From PNON01 sp963757065 (GTDB lineage: Bacteria; Chloroflexota; Anaerolineae; Anaerolineales; Anaerolineaceae): 64,000 nucleotides of DNA. Where the stretch lies: the NCBI GenBank assembly GCA_963757065.1, contig CAVWQC010000001.1, positions 496,001 to 560,000 on the forward strand. The letters are read 5' to 3'. Shown here piece after piece: positions 44,092 to 53,127 of the stretch. How positions within the stretch are numbered: the first letter of the stretch is position 1; every line of letters starts with the position of its first letter. The position numbers and the translations under genes were made by a program. The notes below the pieces were generated by a model. It had not been told where the DNA came from and did not search any database. It was given only the letters and a program-made list of their open reading frames with translations.

Positions 44092-45973
44092 AAGTCTCTT
44101 TGAATTCGCCTTCGACAACGTCTCCGTCCGGCGGCGGTGGACCTTGCTGACTTGTTTGTTCGGGAGGCGCAGACTGAGCATTGGCCTGGGCACTGACTGC
44201 ACCCAGCATCTGAGTCAACTCTTCGGTCTTGCTGCGAATCACCTGCAGATCATCCTTTTGCATCACTGTCTTTACTTCCTGGATCTTTTCTTCGATACGG
44301 GTTTTATCGACAGCAGGCAGCTTGTCACCCAGATCCTTGATCTGTTTCTCGACCTGGTACACGGTGCTGTCGGCATTATTGCGGGCTTCCACCAGTTCTT
44401 TACGACGGCTGTCTTCACTCTGGTGTTTCTTGGCTTCTTCCACCATGCGGTCGATATCTGATTTGTTCAAATTGGTGCTGGCAGTGATCACAACTTTCTG
44501 CTCTTTACCGGTCGCTTTATCCCGGGCAGTCACGTTGATGATGCCATTCGCGTCGATATCAAAAGTTACCTCGATCTGAGGTAAACCGCGCGGAGCGGCA
44601 GGTATGCCATCCAAACGGAAGCGTCCCAGTGACATATTGTCGCCTGCCATGGGGCGTTCACCCTGTAAAACGTGAACATCCACTGCAGTTTGATTATCTT
44701 CCGCGGTTGAATATATTTCCGATTTCTTCACCGGGATGGTCGTATTGCGTTCAATGAGCGGAGTCATAACACCACCCAGCGTTTCCAGTCCAAGAGTTAA
44801 AGGAGTCACATCGAGGAGGAGAACATCCTTTACCGTACCGCTTAATACACCAGCCTGGATTGCTGCACCGATGGCAACAACTTCGTCAGGGTTCACACCC
44901 TTGTTCGGTTCTTTATTAATGAGCGAGCGTACCAGTTCCTGCACCATGGGCATACGTGTTGCTCCGCCCACCAGGACAACTTCGTTGATATCTTTGGCTG
45001 CCAATCCGGCATCCTTCAACGCACTTTCAAATGGCTTTTTGCAGCGCTTGAGCAGGTCTGCTGTCATTTGTTCAAAATTCGCCCGGGTTAGCTTTAATTG
45101 TAAGTGCTTCGGTCCATTGGCGTCTGCAGTGATATAAGGCAGGTTGATCTCGCTTTCCATTAAGGTGGATAGCTCGATCTTGGCCTTTTCAGCTGCTTCA
45201 CGCAGCCGCTGCAATGCCTGTTTATCCTGGCGCAGGTCAATCGCAAAATCTCGCTTGAATTCATCAGCAGCCCAGTTGACAATTTTTTCATCCCAATCGT
45301 CACCACCCAGGTGGGTATCACCATTGGTGGATTTTACTTCCACAACGCCTTCTCCCACATCCAGGATGGAAACATCGAATGTACCACCACCCAGGTCAAA
45401 GACCAGGATGCGTTCATTGGTTTTCTTATCCAATCCATAGGCAAGGGCGGAGGCAGTCGGTTCGTTGATAATGCGCATGACTTCCAAACCAGCGATCTTA
45501 CCGGCATCCTTGGTCGCCTGGCGCTGGCTGTCATTAAAGTATGCGGGAACCGTGATTACAGCCTGAGTAACAGGTTCGCCCAGGTAAGCTTCAGCGTCGG
45601 TTTTGAGCTTTGATAGAACCATTGCTGAAATTTCCTGTGGGGTATATTCCTTGTTCGTTACCGGAATTTTTACACGCACATCTCCTGTGGGACCTTTGAC
45701 CACATTAAATGGGACCATTTTCCGTTCAGCTTCAACTTCATCGTAATGGCGCCCCATAAAACGCTTGATCGAATACACTGTATTTTCTGCATTGATCACG
45801 CCTTGACGTTTTGCAGTTTGCCCGACAAGCCGTTCCCCATTTTTAGTAAAACCAACAACAGATGGCAGCAAGCGTGAGCCTTCTGCTGTGGAAATGACCA
45901 CAGGGTTACCCGCTTCCATCACAGCGACAACACTATTCGTTGTTCCTAAATCAATACCAACAATTTTAGCCAT
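44090..45973 (-). CDS. dnaK: Chaperone DnaK (Hsp70)
   Basis: Intact 627-residue Hsp70. 'IVGIDLGTTNSVVAVMEAG' starts the ATPase domain; 'VPAYFNDSQRQATKDAGKIAGLEV', 'VFDLGGGTFDVSILD' and 'VLVGGATRMPMVQELV' follow. The interdomain linker 'VLLLDVTPLTLGLET' and a C-terminal lid ending in a GPPPPDGDVVEGEFKE tail complete it. The ATG at 45973, with GGAGG five bases upstream, is preferred over the start at 45988. No grpE or dnaJ lies beside it, and no CIRCE inverted repeat is seen upstream. Confidence 0.98.
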   Translation of the reverse strand: MAKIVGIDLGTTNSVVAVMEAGNPVVISTAEGSRLLPSVVGFTKNGERLVGQTAKRQGVINAENTVYSIKRFMGRHYDEVEAERKMVPFNVVKGPTGDVRVKIPVTNKEYTPQEISAMVLSKLKTDAEAYLGEPVTQAVITVPAYFNDSQRQATKDAGKIAGLEVMRIINEPTASALAYGLDKKTNERILVFDLGGGTFDVSILDVGEGVVEVKSTNGDTHLGGDDWDEKIVNWAADEFKRDFAIDLRQDKQALQRLREAAEKAKIELSTLMESEINLPYITADANGPKHLQLKLTRANFEQMTADLLKRCKKPFESALKDAGLAAKDINEVVLVGGATRMPMVQELVRSLINKEPNKGVNPDEVVAIGAAIQAGVLSGTVKDVLLLDVTPLTLGLETLGGVMTPLIERNTTIPVKKSEIYSTAEDNQTAVDVHVLQGERPMAGDNMSLGRFRLDGIPAAPRGLPQIEVTFDIDANGIINVTARDKATGKEQKVVITASTNLNKSDIDRMVEEAKKHQSEDSRRKELVEARNNADSTVYQVEKQIKDLGDKLPAVDKTRIEEKIQEVKTVMQKDDLQVIRSKTEELTQMLGAVSAQANAQSAPPEQTSQQGPPPPDGDVVEGEFKET

Positions 45974-46411
45974 ATCATCCTCCAGCAATACATTTGCATA
46001 CGTTAAAAATACACCTTTAATGATAGATTTTCGTTAACAAACTGTTGGAATCGTGTAAGAAGGGGAGTTTTGATACAGAAATTAAGCCATCAGGGAACTG
46101 TGCCTTGAATTTTCGCTACCATTTGCTTTGACAACAATTTATGGGAATTTAATTGGTTTTGATTATTTTAATTCATCTTCATGAGTATATAACTGAAGAT
46201 ACAGATATTGGTTTTCGAATCGATATCCCAAGACAAATAGTAATCAGTGCTCTATCAAGATACATATAGGAATACTAATGCGCTTTTTACAGACTCCTTC
46301 CCATTAATATCGTAAACTGTATCGGCTGAAAGTTATCTTTCTGTAAAGCACTATTATTTTGAAAAATAACCGGCTATAGATTGGAAGCCATCACGAATTT
46401 GAAAGACTTTT
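45974..46411. other. Intergenic region between dnaK and the GGDEF gene
   Basis: A 438-base A/T-rich region between divergent genes. I see no ORF, RNA gene, CIRCE element or clear sigma-70 promoter. It should contain the promoters of both genes. Confidence 0.5.
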
Positions 46412-48395
46412 ATGTTACTTGAGATCCAAACATTAGCTTTTATTTCTTGCATCACTTTTCTCACCCAATTGATCGCTCTTCTTGTTCAATATACATTGAA
46501 CAAAACATATCAGGGGATTGGGTGGTGGCTGCTGGGTTCTGCTTTCTATGCCCTTGGGGTGATCCTTTTGCCATTGGTCGCTGTAAAATCATTACTCCCG
46601 CTTGCCATGATAGCTAATCCATTGATAATGATCGGGCAATTTGTTCTATACATTGGTATAGTCAGATTTCTGGACAGGAAAGAGAACCGGTGGGTGATTT
46701 TTTCGTTTTATATTGCTTTCCTGATTGCTTATTACTATTTTATGTTTGGGCGAAATGAAATTTCGGGGCGCACGTTAGCAATGACTGTTACTTTTGCGGT
46801 TATTTCATTCATGACTGCATACATGTTGTTACGTTATAAAGACAGTCTTTTCTCCGGTTCAGCTAAGTTCACAGCCATGGTTTTTGCAGCCTTTGGCATT
46901 TTTTCGGTGATACGGATGGTTATTGTCCTGTTATCGCCACCCATCGTCCAATATTCTGATCAAGGGTTGATTCTTATAATATCGTTTATCGTTCCAATCA
47001 TCACCGGGCTACTGTGGACCTTTGGTTTCATCATTATGGTGAACCAACGACTTAATGCGGAAAATCGCGAAGAAAAAGAAAAATTGCAATTGATCTTTAA
47101 TACCAGCCCTGATGCTGCGGTGATCTCCCGCCTGGCAGATGGATTGGTTGTCGATGTCAACACAGGATTTTCGATAATGAGTGGTTACTCACGGGCTGAA
47201 ATAATTAATAATTCAACCTCCACAATTAATATTTGGTATAACCCCGAGGATAGGGCAACTTTTATCAATCTATTGAAAGATAAAGGAATTTGTGAAAATA
47301 AGGACTATGTTTTCCAGCGCAAAGATGGGAGTCTAGTTACCGGTAGAGTTTCAGCCAAGATCATTATGATCCATGGGAAACCTCATATTGTGAGCATAGT
47401 TCACGATATAACCAAAAGTAAACAGGCAGAAGAGGCTTTACGGGAAAGCGAGGAGCTTTACCGGTCCATCCTGAATGCCTCTCCGGATGACATCACGATC
47501 ACAGATATGAAGGGCAGCATCCATGTAATTTCTCCTGCAGCCAAAACGATGTTTGGTTTCGAACCGGAATATGATGGATTTATTGGCAGACACTTGCTTG
47601 AATTTATTGTGCCTGAAGATCGTGAAAGGGCAAAATCTAACATCATAAAAATGTGCGCTGGTGATTCTGCGGGACTAAATGAATATCACGGGGTACGTAA
47701 AGATGGCAGCATTTTTAATATTGAGGTCAAAAGCGGGTTAATTCACGATGCGAACGGACAGCCTGCAAAAATGGTCTTCATCGTTCGTGATATTACCGAG
47801 CGAAAGCAGGCAGAACTGCGAATTAAGCAACTGGTTCAACAATTGGAGATCGAAAAGAAAGCTGCACAAATGAATGCGAATACTGACAGTCTCACTGGTC
47901 TGGCAAATCGCAGGTATTTTGATGAGGTGCTTGACAAAGAGTTTCACCGGTATAAACGTTCAGGATCGCCTGTATCTCTCATCATGCTGGATGTTGATTA
48001 TTTTAAGAAATACAACGACACCTATGGTCATTTGGCGGGTGATGATTGCTTGAGGCAGATCGGAACTACCTTAAAAACAGTGGTCGGCCGTGTAGCTGAC
48101 AGTACTGCAAGATATGGAGGTGAAGAGTTTGTTGTTCTGCTCCCGGATACTGACCTGGAAGGAGCTGTCAGCTCTTGCAGAAAGAATCCGGAATGAAGTA
48201 GAGGCACTTGCCATTCCGCATTCAGCATCTAGTATCTCGAAAAATGTTACAGTAAGCCTCGGTGTGGCAACCATGAACACTGAATTGTTGTCTTCTCCTG
48301 AACAATTTATTGGCATGGCTGATGAAGCAATGTACGACGCTAAAAAAGGCGGCCGTAACCGGGTTTCCTTATCCAATGAGAATGTGAAGGTATAA
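46412..48395 (+). CDS. Membrane PAS-PAS-GGDEF diguanylate cyclase, frameshifted
   Basis: About seven transmembrane helices occupy residues 1-215, followed by PAS domains at about 220-335 and 345-470 (each ending 'DITKSKQAE' or 'DITERKQAE'), a short coiled coil and a GGDEF domain. The GGDEF carries 'DSLTGLANRRYFDEVL', 'LDVDYFKKYNDTYGHLAGD' and active-site GGEEF at 569-573. An RxxD five residues before it forms the inhibitory I-site, so c-di-GMP feedback is expected. After 'DTDLEGA' the frame breaks; one base removed near 48168 restores 'ALAERIRNEVEAL' and the end 'VSLGVATM...ADEAMYDAKKGGRNRV'. Makes c-di-GMP. Confidence 0.88.
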
Positions 48396-48430
48396 CGGGT
48401 TGTTGGTTTCAGACAATTGTGTGTTAGTAA

Positions 48431-48465
48431 CAATGCCAGCATAGTTCTGCCGTTTCTGGCATTTT
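48431..48465 (+). terminator. Possible terminator of the GGDEF gene
   Basis: AATGCCAG (48432-48439) pairs with CTGGCATT (48456-48463) around a 16-base loop, followed by TT. The long loop and short U-tract make this uncertain. Confidence 0.35.
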
Positions 48466-48577
48466 GGCAGTACCTGATTTTTTCATCAAAATACATATTA
48501 GGATAAATATTACAAATCATTGGGGGAGATTGATTGAATAGATGCAAATACTTCTTCAAAATATAAATGATCTTAAG

Positions 48578-48592
48578 TATGGAGCGTTTCCA
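48578..48592 (+). repeat. Left copy of a 15-bp inverted repeat
   Basis: TATGGAGCGTTTCCA, whose exact reverse complement is at 49051-49065. Each copy is itself partly palindromic (ATGGA...TCCAT). The two copies bracket the small lipoprotein gene. Confidence 0.7.
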
Positions 48593-48677
48593 TAAATAAC
48601 ATTAATATACTGAAGCCAAAACCCCGGCCACCAGGGTGGCAGTTCTTCGACTTATTCTCTTATTACATTATTTTTGA

Positions 48678-49031
48678 TTAGTAACGGCACCAGTTATTGT
48701 CACCAATCCATCCGAGTGAGTATTTAGCCAGGCCGTCGTTATAGTCAGTGACGTCCTCCCACTTGGAACCGCGGTTGATGAAAAGGCTTTCGTATTTCCA
48801 CAGTTCGCCTTTCTCATCCTTAACAGAGAATGCCACACACCAACCGGTCAAATCCTTAGTTTCAGGTTCGGTAACCAGTTTGAGAGGGACATTCTCCTGG
48901 GTCCTGATGAGAGCGATCTGATTTTTGTATTCTTTTTGGATGAAAGCTTCAAGGTCTGCAGGGACTTTCGGCTTTGGAGAACACCCGGTCAGGAATACAA
49001 GGGTTAGTAAACCAATGATCCAGGTTTTCAT
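48678..49031 (-). CDS. Small lipoprotein, unknown
   Basis: A 117-residue protein with a lipoprotein signal (lipobox 'LTGC' at residues 14-17) and a compact hydrophilic body. Two Cys follow the lipobox, in 'LTGWCVAFSV' and the C-terminal 'NNWCRY'; they could form a disulfide. Not recognised as a known family. The start lies 20 bases from a 15-bp sequence repeated in inverted form downstream of the gene, so the gene could be regulated through that site or could have been carried in with its flanks. Confidence 0.7.
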   Translation of the reverse strand: MKTWIIGLLTLVFLTGCSPKPKVPADLEAFIQKEYKNQIALIRTQENVPLKLVTEPETKDLTGWCVAFSVKDEKGELWKYESLFINRGSKWEDVTDYNDGLAKYSLGWIGDNNWCRY

Positions 49032-49050
49032 ATTACCTCATTTCTTAAAT

Positions 49051-49065
49051 TGGAAACGCTCCATA
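49051..49065 (-). repeat. Right copy of the 15-bp inverted repeat
   Basis: TGGAAACGCTCCATA, the exact reverse complement of 48578-48592. It lies 20 bases before the lipoprotein ATG, where an operator could act. Confidence 0.7.
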
Positions 49066-49119
49066 TTTTTATTATACGGGAGGAAATGAGATTTGCAAGC
49101 GACAAAATTGTAAGGATTT

Positions 49120-49557
49120 TTACCAGTTCCACACGTAAACTTGTTCTGGGGAAAGCTTGATCAGCAAATTGTGCGTATCTTCGATCCACTCCTGCGGGTC
49201 TTTTGCTTTCACACCATCTTCACCCAGGTAAAGAGTGTAGATCCAAGCGAACTGTTTCCTCAGGAAATCCCGCGGTTCCACAACCAATTCTACTCGTCCT
49301 TCCATGATGACCGCTTTTGTTTTTCCGTCTTCTCCGGAAACATCAATAGCCACAGAAACTTTCGGGTTCTGCTGCAAATCTCTTACCTTACGGGTATTGG
49401 AAAATGAGCTGATCCATAGAAACTCTCCATCCCAGCCGAACCAAACTGGCACAACATGCGGCTGATTGTTTTGATCCGCTGTTGCCAGCCTGGCGATCAA
49501 TGGCTGGCTAAGCACCTGGTTCATAACGAGTTGTTTATCTTCAGGAAGGTTATTCAT
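49120..49557 (-). CDS. Pyridoxamine 5'-phosphate oxidase-fold (PPOX/FDOR) protein
   Basis: A 145-residue split-barrel protein. 'LIARLATADQNNQPHVVPVWFGWDGEFLWISSF' and 'NTRKVRDLQQNPKVSVAIDV' are typical of the PPOX-class, F420- or flavin-dependent oxidoreductase group. Cofactor and substrate cannot be told from sequence. It follows the pst operon by 33 bases on the same strand, but a functional link is not evident. Confidence 0.85.
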   Translation of the reverse strand: MNNLPEDKQLVMNQVLSQPLIARLATADQNNQPHVVPVWFGWDGEFLWISSFSNTRKVRDLQQNPKVSVAIDVSGEDGKTKAVIMEGRVELVVEPRDFLRKQFAWIYTLYLGEDGVKAKDPQEWIEDTHNLLIKLSPEQVYVWNW

Positions 49558-49590
49558 CTATCTTGACCTTGGGGATTCAGAATTTCGTTT

Positions 49591-50346
49591 TTACCCGAAG
49601 CGTCCTTCAACATAATCCTGGGTACGCTTATCTTTTGGCCGGGTAAAGAGGTCTTTATCGGGTGCAGTCTCGATCAACTCACCCTGCAGGAAGAACGCCG
49701 CAAAATCTGCAGTCCGTGATGCCTGTTGGACAGAGTGGGGAGCAAGGATAATGGTATATCTTTTTTTGAGTTCCTGTAAAGAATCTTCAATTTTCGCTGT
49801 GGAAATGGGATCCAGCCCACTGGTGGGTTCATCCAATAAGATCACCTTTGGATCGAGTGCCAGTACCCGGGCCAGGCACAAACGCTGCTGCTGCCCGCCG
49901 GATATTGCCACGCCTGGATCATCGAGACGGTCCTTAACTTCATCCCATAAAACTGCATCCCGCAGGGTTTGTTCGACCACTTCGTCCAGTTTTTTCTTAT
50001 CCTGAACTCCGGCTACTTCCAACCCATAGGTGATGTTCTGACGAATGGTCAGGGGTAGTGGGACAGGGCGGGCGAAAACCATGCCTACCTTGCGGCGGAG
50101 TTCAACAACGTTGGTTCTTGGGTCCATGACATCCAACCCGTCCACAGTGATCTTTCCACTCACAAAGGTAACATCTGCCAGGTCATTCAAGCGGTTCATC
50201 GCCCGCATCAGGGTGGACTTTCCACCTCCGGCCGGGCCAAGCATCACAGTGATCTTGTTGTCAGGAATGGAAAGAGTGATATTTTTCAGACTCTCGGTTC
50301 CATCTGAATAACTCAGTGAGAAATGATCCACTTCGATAATATTCAT
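49591..50346 (-). CDS. pstB: Phosphate ABC transporter ATP-binding protein PstB (copy 2, divergent Q-loop)
   Basis: A 251-residue ABC ATPase at the end of the pstSCAB operon. Walker A 'GPAGGGKST', signature 'ISGGQQQRLCLARVLA', Walker B 'VILLDEPTSGLDP' and the H-loop His in 'LAPHSVQQASR' are present. In the Q-loop the invariant Gln is replaced: 'GMVFARPVPLP' instead of 'GMVFQKPNPFP'. The ATP site is otherwise complete, so it is probably functional but may couple differently to the permease. The ATG at 50346 lies two bases after the pstA stop; a GTG at 50355 would overlap pstA. Confidence 0.92.
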   Translation of the reverse strand: MNIIEVDHFSLSYSDGTESLKNITLSIPDNKITVMLGPAGGGKSTLMRAMNRLNDLADVTFVSGKITVDGLDVMDPRTNVVELRRKVGMVFARPVPLPLTIRQNITYGLEVAGVQDKKKLDEVVEQTLRDAVLWDEVKDRLDDPGVAISGGQQQRLCLARVLALDPKVILLDEPTSGLDPISTAKIEDSLQELKKRYTIILAPHSVQQASRTADFAAFFLQGELIETAPDKDLFTRPKDKRTQDYVEGRFG

Positions 50347-50348
50347 AC

Positions 50349-51218
50349 CTACCACATCCGTTTGGCTCTCGCCCTGGAGCGAATGACTGAAGCAATAATA
50401 TTCATGATCAGGACAAAGAACAATAAGACCAGTGCGGTCCCATATTGGATTTTTATCGGCATTCCCGGCACCTGGGTGGAAATTACAAAAAGGTGATACG
50501 GAAGTGCCATGGTCGCATCCAGTGGTGAACCAGGCAGCCGCGGCAGAAAGAATGCAGCCCCGGTGAAAAGGATCGGGGCGGTTTCACCCGCAGCCCGTTC
50601 CAGTCCAAGGATGACACCAGTCAGGATGCCCGGCAGTGATTGTGGAAGCACGATCCTTCTGATGGTCTGCCAGCGAGTCGCACCCAGTGAAGTACTTACC
50701 ACTCTGAAACTATTCGGAACAGCCCTGATTGCTTCTTCACTGGTGCTGATGATGACCGGCAGGGTCATTATGGAAAGGGTCAGGCTGGCTGCCAGGATGC
50801 TGGTACCGAATTTAAGAAAGATCACGAAGATTCCCAGACCAAATAAACCGTACACAACTGACGGAATACCCGCCAGGTTGGTAATTGCGATACGTATGAC
50901 CCGCGTCCAGCGGTTTTCCGGTGCATACTCGGATAGATAGATCGCAGCCCCGATACCCAGAGGTACAGAAAATACAGCAGTACCGAAGGTCAGGTACAAA
51001 GTGCCAATAATGGCGGGCAGGATACCACCGCCCCGCATTCCATCCGATGGAAATCCGGTTAAGAATTCCATCGAAATTGCCGGAGCTCCTTTCTGAATGA
51101 TATATATGACAACGATCAGAATAGGAATAACAGTCATGGATGACATCAATCCAAGCAGGCCAAACCCAAAATTTTGGGTGATACGCTTGATCTGTGGGGA
51201 AGTGCCTTTTTCTATCAT
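50349..51218 (-). CDS. pstA: Phosphate ABC transporter permease PstA
   Basis: A 289-residue inner-membrane permease with six transmembrane helices. The coupling loop is 'EEAIRAVPNSFRVVSTSLGATRWQTIRRIVLPQSLPGILTGVILG', the canonical EAA motif; 'RGGGILPAIIGTLYLTFGTAVFSVPLGIGAAIYLSEYAP' is a PstA signature. It forms the phosphate channel with PstC. It starts six bases after pstC. Confidence 0.95.
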   Translation of the reverse strand: MIEKGTSPQIKRITQNFGFGLLGLMSSMTVIPILIVVIYIIQKGAPAISMEFLTGFPSDGMRGGGILPAIIGTLYLTFGTAVFSVPLGIGAAIYLSEYAPENRWTRVIRIAITNLAGIPSVVYGLFGLGIFVIFLKFGTSILAASLTLSIMTLPVIISTSEEAIRAVPNSFRVVSTSLGATRWQTIRRIVLPQSLPGILTGVILGLERAAGETAPILFTGAAFFLPRLPGSPLDATMALPYHLFVISTQVPGMPIKIQYGTALVLLFFVLIMNIIASVIRSRARAKRMW

Positions 51219-51224
51219 TTTTTC

Positions 51225-52121
51225 CTAAGACAAGATCCGTTCGGCTCGTTTAGGTTGGCGGAAAACAATTGCTGATGCAGTCACATTAACGATCAGGGAG
51301 ATCAGGAAAAGAATGATCCCGATCAGGAACAGGACATGGTAATGTGTGCTGCCGGTAGCCACTTCGCCCATTTCAGACGCAATGGTCGCGGTCATGGTTC
51401 GGATGGGTGATATGAACGAATTCAAATGGATAGGCAGCACTGGCGCATTCCCGGTGACCATCATGACCGTCATTGTCTCACCAATCGACCGTCCAATTCC
51501 CAGGATGACAGCAGTCAAGACACCCGATCTGGCCGCCGGCAGTGTTACTCCCCAGATGGTCTGCCATTGGGTGGCGCCAATCGCCCAACTTGCTTCCCGG
51601 TAAGATCGTGGAACAGTATTTAAGGCGTCTTCAGAAATCGACACAATGGTTGGTATGGCTATTCCTGCCAGAAGAAGTGAACCAGCCAAAGCCGTTAATC
51701 CGGTAGGAAGGTCAAACAGTCTGCGAAGTGATGGGGAAACGACCAGGATTCCTAAAAATCCCAACATTACCGATGGGAACCCGGCCAGGATTTCGACAAG
51801 TGGTTTAAGAATTTCCTTCAGCCATTGCGGAGCCACCTCGGATATGAAAATGGCTGTTCCAACCCCAAAGGGGATGGCTATGACTGCAGCACCGATGGTA
51901 ACAACAAGAGAACCGAGAATAAGTGGAATGATCCCGAAGTAATTTTCGATCGGGTACCAGCGGATGCCAGCCAGGCTTTTCAATGGTGCTTCTAAAAGCG
52001 CAGGCGCACCTTCACTGATGAGGAAATATAGAATGAGAACAACAAACAGGACTGATGAATATCCAGTAATTTGAATTCCACGGGTGATGATGCGTTCAGA
52101 TAAAGGCGTCTGATCTTTCAT
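51225..52121 (-). CDS. pstC: Phosphate ABC transporter permease PstC
   Basis: A 298-residue permease with six membrane helices. 'GIIPLILGSLVVTIGAAVIAIPFGVGTAIFISEVAP' and the EAA loop 'EDALNTVPRSYREASWAIGATQWQTIWGVTLPAARSGVLTAVILGIGRSIGETMTVMMVTGNA' match PstC. It overlaps the pstS stop by four bases (ATGA), so binding protein and permease are coupled in translation. Confidence 0.95.
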   Translation of the reverse strand: MKDQTPLSERIITRGIQITGYSSVLFVVLILYFLISEGAPALLEAPLKSLAGIRWYPIENYFGIIPLILGSLVVTIGAAVIAIPFGVGTAIFISEVAPQWLKEILKPLVEILAGFPSVMLGFLGILVVSPSLRRLFDLPTGLTALAGSLLLAGIAIPTIVSISEDALNTVPRSYREASWAIGATQWQTIWGVTLPAARSGVLTAVILGIGRSIGETMTVMMVTGNAPVLPIHLNSFISPIRTMTATIASEMGEVATGSTHYHVLFLIGIILFLISLIVNVTASAIVFRQPKRAERILS

Positions 52122-53029
52122 GGGGTGCTACCTGCAGATGTGCTTTTTACGGGAACAAATCCAAGCTTGGTCACAATTTCCTGGGCGGCTGGTGAAATGA
52201 TCCAATCCAGATACACTTTAACTTCATCCAACGGCTGACCGTTGGTGTACATAAACAGGTCGCGCGAGATGGGATATGTGCCATCGTTGACAGTTACTGC
52301 AGAAGGAATAATAAATCCACTGGTAGTATCTTTTGCCACAGCCAGCATTTTGACTTCAGGTACGATGTAACCCAATCCATCATAACCGATGGCGTTCGGG
52401 TTATCGCTTACCTCTGCTGTAATTCCTTCTGAAGAAGGCAGAAGCAATGTATCCATACTGAACAGGGTTTTATTATCCTTGCTACCCAAACGTAATACGG
52501 TTTCAAGAAAGTATACATGTGTTCCCGAATTGGTCTCACGTGAAAGGCGCACGATGGGACGGTCTTCCCCGCCAACCTCGCTCCAATTCTTAATATTTCC
52601 ACTATAAATGTCGCTGATCTGTTGTAAGGTAAGCTGGTTGACAGGATTATTTGGATGAACGATCACAGCTATCGCATCCCGTGCGACAACAAACTCCACC
52701 GGTTCGATCCCGTCCTTCTTGGCTGTATCGATTTCTTCAGGTTTAATTGCCCTGGATGCGTTGGCAATGGAAACGGTGCCATTCAATAAAGCTGCTATTC
52801 CAGTGCCGGATCCACCACCGGTAACGGATATTCTTACTTCCGGTTTCACTTTTTGATAAGCCTCCGCCCAGGCCAACGCAAGGTTGACCATGGTATCAGA
52901 TCCTTTATTCTCTATGCTGAGAACTGATTCAGTTTGGGAGGGGGGATTTCCGGAGGAATCGATATTGGAGCAACCCGCAAGCAATAATGATCCAATAACA
53001 ATAGCCAATATTCCACGAAAATTTGACAT
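52118..53029 (-). CDS. pstS: Phosphate-binding lipoprotein PstS
   Basis: A 303-residue lipoprotein with lipobox 'LLAGC' near residue 20. Phosphate-binding loops are visible: 'KGSDTMVNLALAWAEAY', 'VTGGGSGTGIAALLNGTVSIANASRAIKPEE' (Ser/Gly-rich contact) and 'VRLSRETNSGTHVYFLETVL'. It captures phosphate outside the membrane for PstCAB. First gene of pstS-pstC-pstA-pstB. The 98-base gap to the divergent C39-like gene must hold its promoter, but I see no convincing Pho box. Confidence 0.94.
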   Translation of the reverse strand: MSNFRGILAIVIGSLLLAGCSNIDSSGNPPSQTESVLSIENKGSDTMVNLALAWAEAYQKVKPEVRISVTGGGSGTGIAALLNGTVSIANASRAIKPEEIDTAKKDGIEPVEFVVARDAIAVIVHPNNPVNQLTLQQISDIYSGNIKNWSEVGGEDRPIVRLSRETNSGTHVYFLETVLRLGSKDNKTLFSMDTLLLPSSEGITAEVSDNPNAIGYDGLGYIVPEVKMLAVAKDTTSGFIIPSAVTVNDGTYPISRDLFMYTNGQPLDEVKVYLDWIISPAAQEIVTKLGFVPVKSTSAGSTP

Positions 53030-53115
53030 TTGTTTGAATTATAAACGATAAGAGTAACTGAATGAATTAATTTAACATTGTTTTCTTCACATCTTAATAT
53101 TAAATATCCGGGTGT

Positions 53116-53121
53116 TATAAT
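53116..53121 (+). promoter_or_regulatory. -10 box TATAAT six bases before the C39-like gene start
   Basis: A perfect TATAAT ends six bases before the ATG at 53128, so transcription should start at or within the start codon. No ribosome-binding site exists between them. The -35 area is weak. Confidence 0.45.
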
Positions 53122-53127
53122 CGGACT

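Noticed and set aside
45974..46411. CIRCE or other heat-shock operator upstream of dnaK
   Set aside because: No TTAGCACTC-N9-GAGTGCTAA-like dyad was found on either strand.
48605..48660. Short GCCACC/GGTGGC palindrome as a terminator
   Set aside because: Only a two-base loop and no following U-tract.
53030..53127. Pho box before pstS
   Set aside because: The A/T-rich gap has TTAACA-like hexamers but not in the regular direct-repeat spacing needed.
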